Source: Paracoccaceae bacterium (lineage in GTDB: Bacteria; Pseudomonadota; Alphaproteobacteria; Rhodobacterales; Rhodobacteraceae). Taken from it: a DNA stretch of 64,000 bases. This document shows positions 35,988-46,905 of the stretch, piece by piece. The stretch covers positions 594,198 through 658,197 of the forward strand of contig JAAFAB010000001.1 of the NCBI GenBank assembly GCA_018222585.1. The letters run 5' to 3'. A program made the translations under genes and the position numbers. Each line of letters begins with the position of its first letter. The stretch's first letter is position 1. The notes under the pieces were generated by a model, which was not told the DNA's origin, searched no databases, and worked only from the letters and a program-made list of their open reading frames with translations.

Positions 35988-37055
35988 TTGCTCCGAAAGA
36001 TAAAACCCCTGCTGGCCGCGGCGGGCGCATTGGCGCTTTCCGGCTGTCAGTACCATGTGCTTTCCCCCTCCGGCTGGGTCGCACACCAGGAGAGAAACCT
36101 CCTGATCATCTCGACCCTGCTGATGCTGATCGTCATCCTGCCGGTGCTCTTCATGGCGGTCTACTTTCCCCTGAAGTACCGCGCCGACCGAGAGGACACG
36201 TCGGATTACGATCCGACCTTCACCCATTCCTCCAGGCTGGAACTGGTGGTCTGGGGCGTGCCGATCCTGATCATTCTGGGCCTCGGCTACTTCACCTGGG
36301 TCTATACGCACCGACTGGACCCCTATCGCCCGCTGGACCACCTGGAAGCCGGTGAGGCCATCGAGGTGCAGGCGGTCTCGCTCGACTGGAAATGGCTGTT
36401 CATCTACCCCGAGCTGGGCATCGCCTCGGTCAACGAGCTGGCCATCCCGGCGGGCCGCCCGGTGAACTTCTCGCTGACCTCCTCGACGGTGATGAACACC
36501 CTGTCGATCCCGGCGCTCGGCGGCATGGTCTACTCCATGGCCGGCATGGAGACCAAGCTGCACCTGATCGCCGACAGCGAGGGCACCTATCCCGGGCGCT
36601 CGGCGCATTACTCGGGTCCCGGCTTCAGCCAGATGACCTTCGACGCCCTGGCCATGGACGATGCAGCCTTCGACGCCTGGGTCGCCAAGGTGAAGGCCGA
36701 GGGCGATGCGCTGGACGCCGCGACCTACCTCGCGCTGGAAACCCCCAGCATCGACGCCCCGGTCAGCTACTACGGCAGCGTCAGCGAAGGGCTGTTCGAC
36801 CGCATCGTCGGGCTCTGCGTGGACGACGACACCGTCTGCATGGGCGACATGATGATGATGGACATGATGGGCGGCGGCGGGCTGCAGGGCATCCCCAACG
36901 TGCCCTTCTACGAATACGACCGGCACCGCGCGATCGACGGCTTCGGCAACCCCGTCTCGCTGCCCGCGCCCGAACCGAAACACTACTACGAGGCCTTCCT
37001 GGCAGATCCCGACCAGCTCTGCCGGACGCCCCTTGCTGCAGAGGCCAAATCCTGA
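35988..37055 (+). CDS. cyoA: Cytochrome bo3 ubiquinol oxidase subunit II
   Basis: 355-residue lipoprotein subunit of the quinol oxidase. The TTG start at 35988 is needed to include the lipoprotein signal with lipobox LSGC (Cys19), and GAGGCGAAG precedes it. Two transmembrane helices (about 38-60 and 83-104) are followed by a periplasmic cupredoxin domain with [20 protein letters not shown] and [12 protein letters not shown]. The CuA cysteines of cytochrome c oxidases are missing, as expected for quinol oxidases. It overlaps cyoB by one base. Confidence 0.93.
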   Translation: MLRKIKPLLAAAGALALSGCQYHVLSPSGWVAHQERNLLIISTLLMLIVILPVLFMAVYFPLKYRADREDTSDYDPTFTHSSRLELVVWGVPILIILGLGYFTWVYTHRLDPYRPLDHLEAGEAIEVQAVSLDWKWLFIYPELGIASVNELAIPAGRPVNFSLTSSTVMNTLSIPALGGMVYSMAGMETKLHLIADSEGTYPGRSAHYSGPGFSQMTFDALAMDDAAFDAWVAKVKAEGDALDAATYLALETPSIDAPVSYYGSVSEGLFDRIVGLCVDDDTVCMGDMMMMDMMGGGGLQGIPNVPFYEYDRHRAIDGFGNPVSLPAPEPKHYYEAFLADPDQLCRTPLAAEAKS

Positions 37056-39049
37056 TGGCAACCGAACACCTACAACCGCAAGAGACCTGGTCGCCGATCT
37101 TCGGACGGCTGACCCTGGACTGGATCCCCTACCACGAGCCGATCCTGATCGGCACCTTCCTGGGCGTCGCCTTCGCCGGGCTGATCGTGCTGGCGCTGAT
37201 GACCCGCTTCCGGCTCTGGCTGCCGCTGTGGCGGAACTGGGTGATCTCGGTCGATCACAAGAAGATCGGCATCATGTACATGGTGCTGGGCTTCGTGATG
37301 ATGGTGCGCGGCTTCGCCGATGCGCTGATGATGCGCCTGCAACAGGCCCTGGCCGCCGGTGGCGCCGAGGGCTATCTGCCGCCGCATCACTACGACCAGG
37401 TCTTCACCGCCCATGGCGTGATCATGATCTTCTTCGTCGCCATGCCCTTCGTCACCGGCATCATGAACTACGTCATGCCGACCCAGATCGGCGCCCGCGA
37501 CGTGGCCTTCCCCTTCCTCAACAACTTCTCCTTCTGGATGACGGTGGCCGGGGCCCTGCTGGTGAACCTGTCGCTGTTCATCGGCGAGTTCGCCCGGGTC
37601 GGCTGGCTGGCCTTCCCGCCCCTGTCGGGGGCCGCCTACAGCACCGGGCCGGGGATGGATTACTACCTCTGGGCGCTCCAGATTGCAGGCGTGGGCACCA
37701 CGCTGTCGGGGATCAACCTGATCGCCACCATCCTGAAGATGCGCGCGCCCGGCATGAAGATGATGATGATGCCGATCTTCACCTGGACCTCGCTGATCAC
37801 CAACGTGCTGATCGTCGCGGCCTTCCCGGTGCTGACCGCCACCCTCGCGCTGCTGACCCTGGACCGCTACCTGGGTTTCCACTTCTTCACCAATGACTTT
37901 GGTGGCAACGCGATGATGTACATCAACCTGATCTGGATCTGGGGCCACCCCGAGGTCTACATCCTCATCATCCCGATCTTCGGCGTCTTCTCGGAGGTCG
38001 TCGCCACCTTCTCGCGCAAGCCGCTGTTCGGCTACACCACGATGGTCTGGGCCACGGCCTGCATCATGGTGCTCTCCTTCGTGGTCTGGCTGCACCACTT
38101 CTTCACCATGGGATCGGGGGCCAACGTCAACACCTTCTTCGGCATCACCACGATGATCATCGCGGTGCCGACGGGGGTGAAGATCTTCAACTGGCTGTTC
38201 ACCATGTACCGCGGCAAGGTCCGGCTGGAGCTGCCGATGTACTGGACCATCGGCTTCCTCGTCACCTTCACCATCGGCGGCATGACCGGCGTCCTGCTGG
38301 CCGTTCCGCCCGTGGACTTCCAGCTGCACAACACGCTGTTCCTGATCGCCCACTTCCACAACGTGATCATCGGCGGGGTCGTCTTCGGCGTCTATGCCGC
38401 CGTCACCTACTGGTGGCCCAAGGCCTTCGGCTTCAAGCTGGATGACCGTTGGGGCAAGCGCGCCTTCTGGGGCTGGTTCGTGGGCTTCTACCTGGCCTTC
38501 ATGCCGCTCTACGCGCTTGGCCTGATGGGGGTGACGCGGCGGATGAACTCCTACGCCGACATGGGCTGGCAGCCCTATTTCATCGTCGCCGCCCTGGGCG
38601 CCGTGGTGATCCTGTTCGGAATCCTGTCCACCTTCATGTGCTTCTACGTCTCGATCCGCGACCGCAAGCGCCTGGCCTGTGGCGGGGACCCCTGGGATGC
38701 CCGCACGCTGGAATGGGCCAACCAGTCGCCGCCGCAGAAGTACAACTTCCCGCAGGACATCCTGGTCACCGGCCGCGACATGTTCTGGAAGATGAAGGAA
38801 GAGGGCTTCACCTGGTCGACCGATTACCAGCCGATCCACATGCCGAAGGACACCGCCACCGGCGTGCTGATCTCGGCCTTCGCGCTTGGCTTCGGCTTCG
38901 CGATGGTCTGGTACATCTGGTGGCTGGCCATCCTCTGCTTCGTCGCGATGCTGGCCATCGGCATCGCCCATACCTTCAACTACAACCGCGATTACTACAT
39001 CCAGCCGGATGAGGTCGCGGCGACCGAAGCGAAAGGAGCCTCGGCATGA
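37055..39049 (+). CDS. cyoB: Cytochrome bo3 ubiquinol oxidase subunit I
   Basis: 664-residue heme-copper oxidase core that reduces oxygen to water and pumps protons. About 15 transmembrane helices. Heme and CuB ligands lie in recognisable motifs: [23 protein letters not shown] (His-Tyr crosslink), WLHHFFTMG, and [16 protein letters not shown]. The K-channel and quinol-oxidase-type N-terminal extension ([15 protein letters not shown]) are present. The start is set by a one-base overlap with the cyoA stop. Confidence 0.96.
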   Translation: MATEHLQPQETWSPIFGRLTLDWIPYHEPILIGTFLGVAFAGLIVLALMTRFRLWLPLWRNWVISVDHKKIGIMYMVLGFVMMVRGFADALMMRLQQALAAGGAEGYLPPHHYDQVFTAHGVIMIFFVAMPFVTGIMNYVMPTQIGARDVAFPFLNNFSFWMTVAGALLVNLSLFIGEFARVGWLAFPPLSGAAYSTGPGMDYYLWALQIAGVGTTLSGINLIATILKMRAPGMKMMMMPIFTWTSLITNVLIVAAFPVLTATLALLTLDRYLGFHFFTNDFGGNAMMYINLIWIWGHPEVYILIIPIFGVFSEVVATFSRKPLFGYTTMVWATACIMVLSFVVWLHHFFTMGSGANVNTFFGITTMIIAVPTGVKIFNWLFTMYRGKVRLELPMYWTIGFLVTFTIGGMTGVLLAVPPVDFQLHNTLFLIAHFHNVIIGGVVFGVYAAVTYWWPKAFGFKLDDRWGKRAFWGWFVGFYLAFMPLYALGLMGVTRRMNSYADMGWQPYFIVAALGAVVILFGILSTFMCFYVSIRDRKRLACGGDPWDARTLEWANQSPPQKYNFPQDILVTGRDMFWKMKEEGFTWSTDYQPIHMPKDTATGVLISAFALGFGFAMVWYIWWLAILCFVAMLAIGIAHTFNYNRDYYIQPDEVAATEAKGASA

Positions 39050-39630
39050 GCGCGGCCGACGCACACCACGCCCACCCCGAGAGCCCGACCAACATCGGGT
39101 TCTGGATCTACCTGATGAGCGACTGCATCATCTTCGGGGCCCTCTTCGCCACCTACGCGGTGCTCGGCGGCGGCTTTGCCGGCGGGCCCGAGCCGAAGGA
39201 CCTGTTCGAACCGGGTTTCGTGGCGATCGAAACCGCCCTGCTGCTGGTCTCCTCGATCACCTTCGGCATGGCGATGCTGGCCGCCGAGAAGCAGAAGCTG
39301 GACGCCACGACCGGCTGGCTGGTCGTCACCGGCCTGCTGGGCGCGGGCTTCATCGGCATGGAGATCTACGAGTTCGCCCACCTGATCCACATCGGCGCGG
39401 GGCCCGACCGCTCGGCCTTCCTGTCGGCCTTCTTCGCGCTGGTCGGCACCCACGGGCTGCACGTGACGGGCGGGATCATCTGGCTGGTCACACTGACCGC
39501 GCAGCTGCGCATGCATGGTCTGAACGCGGCCAACATGCGCCGTCTCGGCACGCTGTCGATGTTCTGGCACTTCCTCGATCTGATCTGGATCGGGGTCTTC
39601 TCCTTCGTCTATCTCGTGAGGTTGATCTGA
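39046..39630 (+). CDS. cyoC: Cytochrome bo3 ubiquinol oxidase subunit III
   Basis: 194 residues with five transmembrane helices, the normal number for CyoC. Motifs: [71 protein letters not shown] and [18 protein letters not shown]. It overlaps cyoB by 4 bases and cyoD by 1 base. Confidence 0.95.
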   Translation: MSAADAHHAHPESPTNIGFWIYLMSDCIIFGALFATYAVLGGGFAGGPEPKDLFEPGFVAIETALLLVSSITFGMAMLAAEKQKLDATTGWLVVTGLLGAGFIGMEIYEFAHLIHIGAGPDRSAFLSAFFALVGTHGLHVTGGIIWLVTLTAQLRMHGLNAANMRRLGTLSMFWHFLDLIWIGVFSFVYLVRLI

Positions 39631-40007
39631 TGAGCGACCATTCGCACGCACATTCCGGCGGTAGCCACGGCACCCTCGGCAGCCTGATGATCGGCTTCGC
39701 CATGGCCGCGATCCTCACCATCCTGCCCTTCGGTCTGGTGATGGGAGAGGTCGACCTGCCCCGCAACCTGACCATCGGCCTGATCATGGGCATGGGCGCG
39801 GTGCAGATCGTCGTCCACCTGGTCTACTTCCTGCACGTCGGCAAATCCTCCGAGCAGGGCTGGACCCTCGTGGCGACGCTCTTCTCGGTGATCATCCTGG
39901 TGATCGTGCTGGCCGGCTCTCTCTGGGTCATGCACAACATGAACGAGAACATGATGCCGATGCCCGACATGGAGCAGATGATGAACCTGCAGAGCCAGCA
40001 GGGCTGA
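39630..40007 (+). CDS. cyoD: Cytochrome bo3 ubiquinol oxidase subunit IV
   Basis: 125 residues with three transmembrane helices (about 18-36, 46-68 and 78-98), a His/Ser-rich N-terminus ([20 protein letters not shown]) and the family motif MGAVQIVVHLVYFLHV. The C-terminal tail after the third helix is unusually long and Met-rich (NMNENMMPMPDMEQMMNLQS). The start is fixed by the ATGA overlap with cyoC. Confidence 0.93.
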   Translation: MSDHSHAHSGGSHGTLGSLMIGFAMAAILTILPFGLVMGEVDLPRNLTIGLIMGMGAVQIVVHLVYFLHVGKSSEQGWTLVATLFSVIILVIVLAGSLWVMHNMNENMMPMPDMEQMMNLQSQQG

Positions 40008-40087
40008 GGCTCCGCCACGCGTTCAGCGACGCGGCCGGGTGCAAGCGCCGGCCCCGTCGCGCATCCCACGGGACGAAAGGTGCCCCC

Positions 40088-40819
40088 ATGAGCCAAGCCA
40101 GGATACGCTGGACCCGCCTGATGATCGCCACTCTGATCGCCGTGGTCGGCCTCGCGGGCTTCACATCGCTCGGGGTCTGGCAGGTGCAGCGCCTGACCTG
40201 GAAGCTGGACCTGATCGCGCGGGTCGACGCCCGCATCCACGCTGTCCCCGTTCCCGCCCCCGGGCCTGAGGCCTGGGCCGGGATCTCCGCGCCCCAGACC
40301 CGCGAAGACTACGAGTACACCCGCGTCAGCCTCTCCGGGCACTACCTGCACGAGGACGAGACCCTTATCTACACCCCCTCGGACTACGGCCCCGCCTACT
40401 GGGTGCTGACCCCCCTGGCGCGCGAGGACGGCACCGTGGTGCTGGTCAATCGCGGCGTAGTGCCCGTGACCGAGGGCCGCGCCGGAAGCTTCCTGCGCCC
40501 CGAGGGAGAGATCACGCTCACCGGGCTGCTGCGCCTGTCCGAGGACCACCGCTGGCTGTTTGCCCGCGCCAATGACCCCGAGGGCGGGACCTGGTACCGG
40601 CGTGACGTGGGCTCGATTACCGCCGCCAAGGGGTTCGACCGGGCAGCGCCCTATTTCGTCGATGCCGAGCGGCAGGGGGATGCGTGGCCGCGCGGCGGGC
40701 GCACGGTGGTCAGCTTCCGCAACGCGCATCTGGGCTATGCGCTGACCTGGTTCGCCCTCGCCGTGCTGGTGGCGACGGGTTACGCGCTGGTGCTGCGGAT
40801 GGAACTGCGCAGGCGCTAG
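40088..40819 (+). CDS. SURF1-family oxidase assembly protein
   Basis: 243 residues with two transmembrane helices (about 14-33 and 217-236) bracketing a periplasmic domain, the SURF1 layout. Family motifs are LGVWQVQRLTWKLDLIARVD, LLVNRG-like VVLVNRGVVPV, and the C-terminal NAHLGYALTWFALA. SURF1 helps insert heme into oxidase subunit I. Lying 80 bases after cyoD it probably serves this quinol oxidase. No heme O synthase gene (cyoE) is visible nearby. Confidence 0.92.
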   Translation: MSQARIRWTRLMIATLIAVVGLAGFTSLGVWQVQRLTWKLDLIARVDARIHAVPVPAPGPEAWAGISAPQTREDYEYTRVSLSGHYLHEDETLIYTPSDYGPAYWVLTPLAREDGTVVLVNRGVVPVTEGRAGSFLRPEGEITLTGLLRLSEDHRWLFARANDPEGGTWYRRDVGSITAAKGFDRAAPYFVDAERQGDAWPRGGRTVVSFRNAHLGYALTWFALAVLVATGYALVLRMELRRR

Positions 40820-40833
40820 GTGCGCAGGGGCAA

Positions 40834-40916
40834 CGGTGGGTTTCACCCACCCTACGCCATGCCCCCCCCGGGGGGCATGGCGGTGCCAGGCCGCGTAGGG
40901 TGGGAGGTATCCCACC
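40834..40916. repeat. Composite REP-like element (two inverted units)
   Basis: Unit A (40834-40858) contains GGTGGGT-TTC-ACCCACC followed by CTACGCC. Unit B (40893-40916) contains GCGTAG followed by GGTGGGA-GGTA-TCCCACC in the opposite orientation. Between them is a perfect palindrome, CCATGCCCCCC-CC-GGGGGGCATGG (40857-40880). The stems covary between units (ACCCACC, TCCCACC and, in the copy at 28175, ATCCACC), which favours a selected hairpin. It sits between the converging SURF1 and sdhE genes and may terminate both. Confidence 0.8.
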
Positions 40917-40953
40917 TTCCGCGCCGTGTCCGTCGCCCCGCGCGCAGACCGGC

Positions 40954-41231
40954 TCAGCGTCCGGCGATACGGTCGATCATCGGCGCCAGCGCCGCAGGCG
41001 CCGCCGCCTGCCCCGAAACCCACTGGTAGAGGTCCTGGTCGTTCTGGCTGAGAACAGCATCGTAAAGGTCGAGCCCGGCGGCATCCATCCCGTCAAGCTC
41101 GGTCTCGGCGAAGCGCATCAGGATGATGTCCATCTCCTTGATCCCGCGCCGCATCGAGCGCATCTTCATCCGCTTCAGCCGGTGCTCGCGCGGTTCGCCT
41201 TGCGGGTAGGATTCGGAGAGACGGGCATCGC

Positions 41232-41235
<4 letters not shown>
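40954..41235 (-). CDS. sdhE: Succinate dehydrogenase assembly factor SdhE
   Basis: 93 residues, the typical size of SdhE/SDHAF2, which promotes FAD attachment to SdhA. The diagnostic RGxxE motif is present as R30-G-I-K-E34 within MKMRSMRRGIKEMDIILMRF. A conserved C-terminal segment follows (YDAVLSQNDQDLYQWVSG). The ATG overlaps the stop of the upstream HTH gene (ATGA). An upstream reading frame of 248 codons extends the ORF but has no start signal. Confidence 0.93.
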
Positions 41236-42947
<1,712 letters not shown>

Positions 42948-42975
42948 GCCCGCGCCGCGAAAGGAAGAGACAGAC

Positions 42976-43389
42976 ATGAGCACCGAGCTGCCCCCCTATT
43001 TCTTCCGCATCCGCGACAATGGCGCGGCGGTCTTCCGGGTCACCTCGGAGGATCGCCAGCGGCGCATCGCAATGGACCAGATCGCGGTGGTCAACATCCG
43101 CAGCGGCGAGGTGAAACCCCACGGTGAGCGCGAGCTGAACCCCGAGGACCTGGCCGCGATCCGTGCCTGGATGGAAGAACGCCGCGAGGTGCTGGCGGCG
43201 CGCGAGATTGACGACATCTTTCGCGCCGTCGATCACATGAACCTGACGGCCCACTGGGCCCAGACGAAGGCCAGCGACGAGTCGCTGGAGGCCGTCACCG
43301 ACACGCTGCTGATGGCCATGCACGACCTCAGGCAGGTCCTGGTGCGCAAGCGGGCGGACCGCCTGATGAAGGAGCGCAGCGAGGGGTGA
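42976..43389 (+). CDS. Conserved hypothetical protein downstream of aspC
   Basis: 137 residues, ribosome site AAAGGAAGAGAC. A soluble, charged protein: a beta-rich N-terminal third (YFFRIRDNGAAVFRVTSEDR, MDQIAVVNIRSGEVKPHGER) followed by long helices (MEERREVLAAREIDDIFRAV, LMAMHDLRQVLVRKRADRL). No cysteine, no signal peptide. I do not recognise the family beyond recalling it as conserved beside aspC in Rhodobacterales. Confidence 0.8.
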   Translation: MSTELPPYFFRIRDNGAAVFRVTSEDRQRRIAMDQIAVVNIRSGEVKPHGERELNPEDLAAIRAWMEERREVLAAREIDDIFRAVDHMNLTAHWAQTKASDESLEAVTDTLLMAMHDLRQVLVRKRADRLMKERSEG

Positions 43390-43446
43390 CCTCGCCGCTG
43401 CGGGGCGGCCAGAGATGCGCAGGACGAATCTGCCCGGCGCCCGGGC

Positions 43447-44814
43447 CTATTTCTCCTGCGCGGCGCGGGCCTGCGGGATGACGGTGCGCCAGAGGCGGGT
43501 CATCATGGTCAGCGCCGCAAGCGTCAGCCCGGCGGCGAGGCCCAGCCAGACGCCGACCCCGCCCAGCCCCAGCTTGAGACCCAGCAGCCAGGCGGCGGGC
43601 ACGCCGACGATCCAGTAGCTGACCCCGGCGAAGATCATCGGCCAGCGCGTGTCCTGCAAGCCGCGCAGCAGTCCAAGCGCCATGACCTGCATGGCATCGA
43701 CCAGCTGGAACACCGCCGCCGCGATCAGCAAGCCGCGCACCACGGCGACGATCTCGTCCCGCGCTTCGGCGTCCGGGTCCAGGAAGGGGCCGACCAGCAG
43801 CTCGGGCACCGCCACGAAGAGGATGCTCGACACGATCACCGTCAGCAGCGACAGCGCGATGGCCACATGGGCGCCGCGCACCATGTCGTCCATCTCTCCC
43901 CGGCCATGGGCCCGCCCGGCGCGGATCGTCGCCGCCTGGCTGAAGCCGAGGTGGATCATGAAGATCAGCGAGGTGATCTGCAGCGCGATCCCGTGGGCGG
44001 TCAGCGCGGTTTCCCCCAGCCGGCCCATCAGGATCGAGGAAGCGGCGAAGAGGCCGACCTCGGCCACCAGGGTCAGCCCGATCGGCCAGCCGAGATGGAA
44101 GACCCGGGCGATGCTTTCCGGGTCTGGCCGCCAGAGGCGTTGGAACAGCGCCTGTTCGGGCAGCACCCGCTGCACGTAGCCGACAAGGAACAGCAGCGTC
44201 GCCAGATGCATCAGCACGGAAGAGATCGCCGCGCCACGGATACCCAGCTCGGGAAAGCCCCAGGCGCCGAAGATCAGCGCGTAGTTGGCAATGGCATTGA
44301 CCACCAGCGCCACCAGCATGACGACCAGCACGACCCGCGTGCGTTCCAGCGCGGCGAGATAGCTTTTCAGCACCATGGCGCCGAGTGCCGGGAAGATGCC
44401 CCAGGAAAGGATATCGAGGTAATCCCCCGCCAGCGCCGCGATCTCGGGCGTCTGGCCGGTGGCGAGGAAGATCGCTTCGGCAGAGAGCAGCACCGGCATC
44501 GCCAGCACCCCGCCGCCAAGCGCCAGCCACAGCGCCATGCGGGTCAGCCGCCGCGCCTGGGTGGTGTCGCCCCGGGCCTCGGCCCCTGCGACGAGGGGCG
44601 ACAGACCGATGGCGAATCCACTGGCCGCCAAGAAGAGCACGATGAAGAGGCCCGCGGCCAGGGTCTCGGCCGCAAGGGTGGTCGGGTCGTACCAGCCCAG
44701 CATGGCCGCATCGATCAGCGTCAGGGCGTTCTGCGCCAGTTGGCTGCCCGCCAGCGGCAGGCCCAGCACCAACACCTGGCGCAGGTGGCGCCCGTATGGA
44801 AGGGGACTATTCAT
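43447..44814 (-). CDS. MATE family efflux transporter (NorM-like)
   Basis: 455 residues with 12 predicted helices in two homologous halves. MATE motifs: LVLGLPLAGSQLAQNALTLI, AAMLGWYDPTTLAAETLAAG, SPLVAGAEARGDTTQARRLT in the first half and GWPIGLTLVAEVGLFAASSI, GFSQAATIRAGRAHGRGEMD in the second. Likely a sodium- or proton-driven multidrug exporter. Substrate unknown. Ribosome site AAGGGAGAGGG precedes the ATG. Single gene, convergent with the hypothetical gene before it. Confidence 0.92.
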   Translation of the reverse strand: MNSPLPYGRHLRQVLVLGLPLAGSQLAQNALTLIDAAMLGWYDPTTLAAETLAAGLFIVLFLAASGFAIGLSPLVAGAEARGDTTQARRLTRMALWLALGGGVLAMPVLLSAEAIFLATGQTPEIAALAGDYLDILSWGIFPALGAMVLKSYLAALERTRVVLVVMLVALVVNAIANYALIFGAWGFPELGIRGAAISSVLMHLATLLFLVGYVQRVLPEQALFQRLWRPDPESIARVFHLGWPIGLTLVAEVGLFAASSILMGRLGETALTAHGIALQITSLIFMIHLGFSQAATIRAGRAHGRGEMDDMVRGAHVAIALSLLTVIVSSILFVAVPELLVGPFLDPDAEARDEIVAVVRGLLIAAAVFQLVDAMQVMALGLLRGLQDTRWPMIFAGVSYWIVGVPAAWLLGLKLGLGGVGVWLGLAAGLTLAALTMMTRLWRTVIPQARAAQEK

Positions 44815-44898
44815 CCCTCTCCCTTAGGGGTCGGACCGATTTTCGGCAAGGCTCGCCATCGCAGGGACCCACGGCCCCTTTTCGCCGCCCCCCCGCAC

Positions 44899-44907
44899 TG
44901 ACATAAT
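44899..44907 (+). promoter_or_regulatory. Putative extended -10 promoter of parE
   Basis: TGACATAAT (44899-44907) matches an extended -10 element (TG-n-TATAAT with one mismatch), 39 bases ahead of the parE start. The -35 region is poor, which is tolerated by extended -10 promoters. Confidence 0.4.
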
Positions 44908-44946
44908 GGCGCGATCAAGAACAACACGAGCAGCCGGGAACACCAG

Positions 44947-46905
44947 ATGGCCGACGATCTTCTGAAGGGCGCCGAGGCGCAGACCTATGACGCCTCCTCG
45001 ATCGAGGTGCTCGAGGGGCTGGAGCCTGTCCGCAAGCGCCCCGGCATGTACATCGGCGGCACGGACGAGCGCGCCCTGCATCACATGGTGGCCGAGATCC
45101 TCGACAACTCGATGGACGAGGCGGTGGCCGGTCACGCCAACCGCATCGAGGTCGAGCTGCACGAGGATTACTCGCTGACCGTGCGCGACAACGGGCGCGG
45201 GATGCCCTTCGATCCACACCCCAAGTTCCCCGGCAAATCGGCGCTGGAGGTGATCCTGTGTACCCTGCACGCGGGCGGCAAGTTCAGCGGCAAGGCCTAT
45301 GAAACCTCGGGCGGCCTGCACGGGGTGGGCGCCTCGGTGGTCAATGCGCTGTCGGATTCGATGGTCGTGCAGGTGGCGCGGGACCGCAAGCTGGTGGAAC
45401 AGCGCTTCTCGCGCGGCATCCCGCTTGGCCCGGTCGAGGAAATCGGCGCCGCCCCCAACCGGCGCGGCACCACCACCACCTTCCACCCGGATGAACAGAT
45501 CTTCGGCTCTCATCGCTTCAAGCCCGCGCGACTGTTCAAGTCGATCCGGTCGAAGGCCTACCTGTTCTCGGGTGTCGAGATCCGCTGGAAATCCGCCATC
45601 GACGACGGCGTGACGCCGACCGAAGCCAGCTTCCACTTCCCCGGCGGCCTGTCCGATTACCTGCGCGAGACCTTGGAAGGCTCCTCGACCTATGCCGACG
45701 CCCCCTTCGGCGGCCGCGTCGACTTCATGGAGCGTTTCGGAGAGCCGGGCCGCGTCGAATGGGCGATCAACTGGACCCCCTCGCGCGACGGCTTCATCCA
45801 GTCCTACTGTAACACCGTCCCCACCCCCGAGGGCGGCACCCACGAGGCCGGTTTCTGGGCTGCCATCCTCAAGGGCATCCGCGCCTATGGCGAGCTGGTC
45901 AACAACAAGAAGGCCGCCAACATCACCCGCGACGACCTGGTCACGGGGGGCTGCGCGCTGGTCTCCTGCTTCATCCGCGAGCCCGAGTTCGTCGGCCAGA
46001 CCAAGGACCGCCTGGCCACCACCGCCGCCGCCAAGCTGGTCGAGAACGCCGTGCGCGACCACTTCGACAACTGGCTGGCCTCCGACAGCAAATCCGCCGG
46101 GGCCATCCTCGACTTCCTGATCCTGCGCGCCGACGAACGCCTGCGTCGCAAGCAGGAGAAGGAGACACAGCGCAAGACCGCGACCAAGCGCCTGCGCCTG
46201 CCCGGCAAGCTGGCCGATTGCTCCAACACCAACCGCGAGGGCACCGAGCTGTTCCTGGTCGAGGGCGACTCGGCCGGTGGCTCGGCCAAGATGGCGCGCA
46301 ACCGCAAGACCCAGGCCCTGCTGCCCCTGCGCGGCAAGATCCTGAACGTGCTGGGCGCGGCCTCCAACAAGATCGGCGCCAACCAGGAGATCGCCGACAT
46401 GTGCCAGGCGCTCGGCGTGGGCCTGGGCACCAAGTTCAACGTCGACGACCTGCGCTATGACAAGGTCATCATCATGACCGATGCGGATGTCGACGGCGCC
46501 CATATCGCCAGCCTGCTGATGACCTTCTTCTTCACCCAGATGCGTCCGATGATCGACCACGGCCACCTCTACCTGGCCTGCCCGCCGCTGTTCCGCCTGA
46601 CCCAGGGCGCCACCCATGTCTACGCCCAGACGGAGGAAGAGCGTGACATGTGGCTGGAGAAGGGCCTGGGCGGGCGCGGCAAGATCGACGTCAGCCGCTT
46701 CAAGGGCCTTGGTGAAATGGACGCCAAGGATCTGAAATCGACCACCATGGACCCCACGACGCGCAAGCTGATCCGGGTGACCATCGACGAGGACGAGCCG
46801 GGCGAAACCGGCGACCTTGTCGAGCGCCTGATGGGAAAGAAGCCCGAGCTGCGTTTCCAGTACATCCAGGAGAACGCCCGCTTCGTGGAAGAACTGGATG
46901 TCTGA
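44947..46905 (+). CDS. parE: DNA topoisomerase IV subunit B
   Basis: 652-residue ATPase subunit of the decatenating topoisomerase. GHKL motifs: EILDNSMDEAVAGHANRIEV, DNGRGMPFDPHPKFPGKSA, GGLHGVGASVVNALSDSMVV. The TOPRIM domain has the catalytic Glu in LFLVEGDSAGGSAKMARNRK and the metal aspartates in IIMTDADVDGAHIASLL. The shorter length and ParE-type LLPLRGKILNV favour ParE over GyrB. The 3' end overlaps the next gene by 8 bases. Confidence 0.95.
   Translation: MADDLLKGAEAQTYDASSIEVLEGLEPVRKRPGMYIGGTDERALHHMVAEILDNSMDEAVAGHANRIEVELHEDYSLTVRDNGRGMPFDPHPKFPGKSALEVILCTLHAGGKFSGKAYETSGGLHGVGASVVNALSDSMVVQVARDRKLVEQRFSRGIPLGPVEEIGAAPNRRGTTTTFHPDEQIFGSHRFKPARLFKSIRSKAYLFSGVEIRWKSAIDDGVTPTEASFHFPGGLSDYLRETLEGSSTYADAPFGGRVDFMERFGEPGRVEWAINWTPSRDGFIQSYCNTVPTPEGGTHEAGFWAAILKGIRAYGELVNNKKAANITRDDLVTGGCALVSCFIREPEFVGQTKDRLATTAAAKLVENAVRDHFDNWLASDSKSAGAILDFLILRADERLRRKQEKETQRKTATKRLRLPGKLADCSNTNREGTELFLVEGDSAGGSAKMARNRKTQALLPLRGKILNVLGAASNKIGANQEIADMCQALGVGLGTKFNVDDLRYDKVIIMTDADVDGAHIASLLMTFFFTQMRPMIDHGHLYLACPPLFRLTQGATHVYAQTEEERDMWLEKGLGGRGKIDVSRFKGLGEMDAKDLKSTTMDPTTRKLIRVTIDEDEPGETGDLVERLMGKKPELRFQYIQENARFVEELDV

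Noticed and set aside
37070-39064. 664-codon open frame on the minus strand
   Set aside because: Antisense to cyoB. Low-complexity His/Asp/Glu-rich translation with no protein family look.
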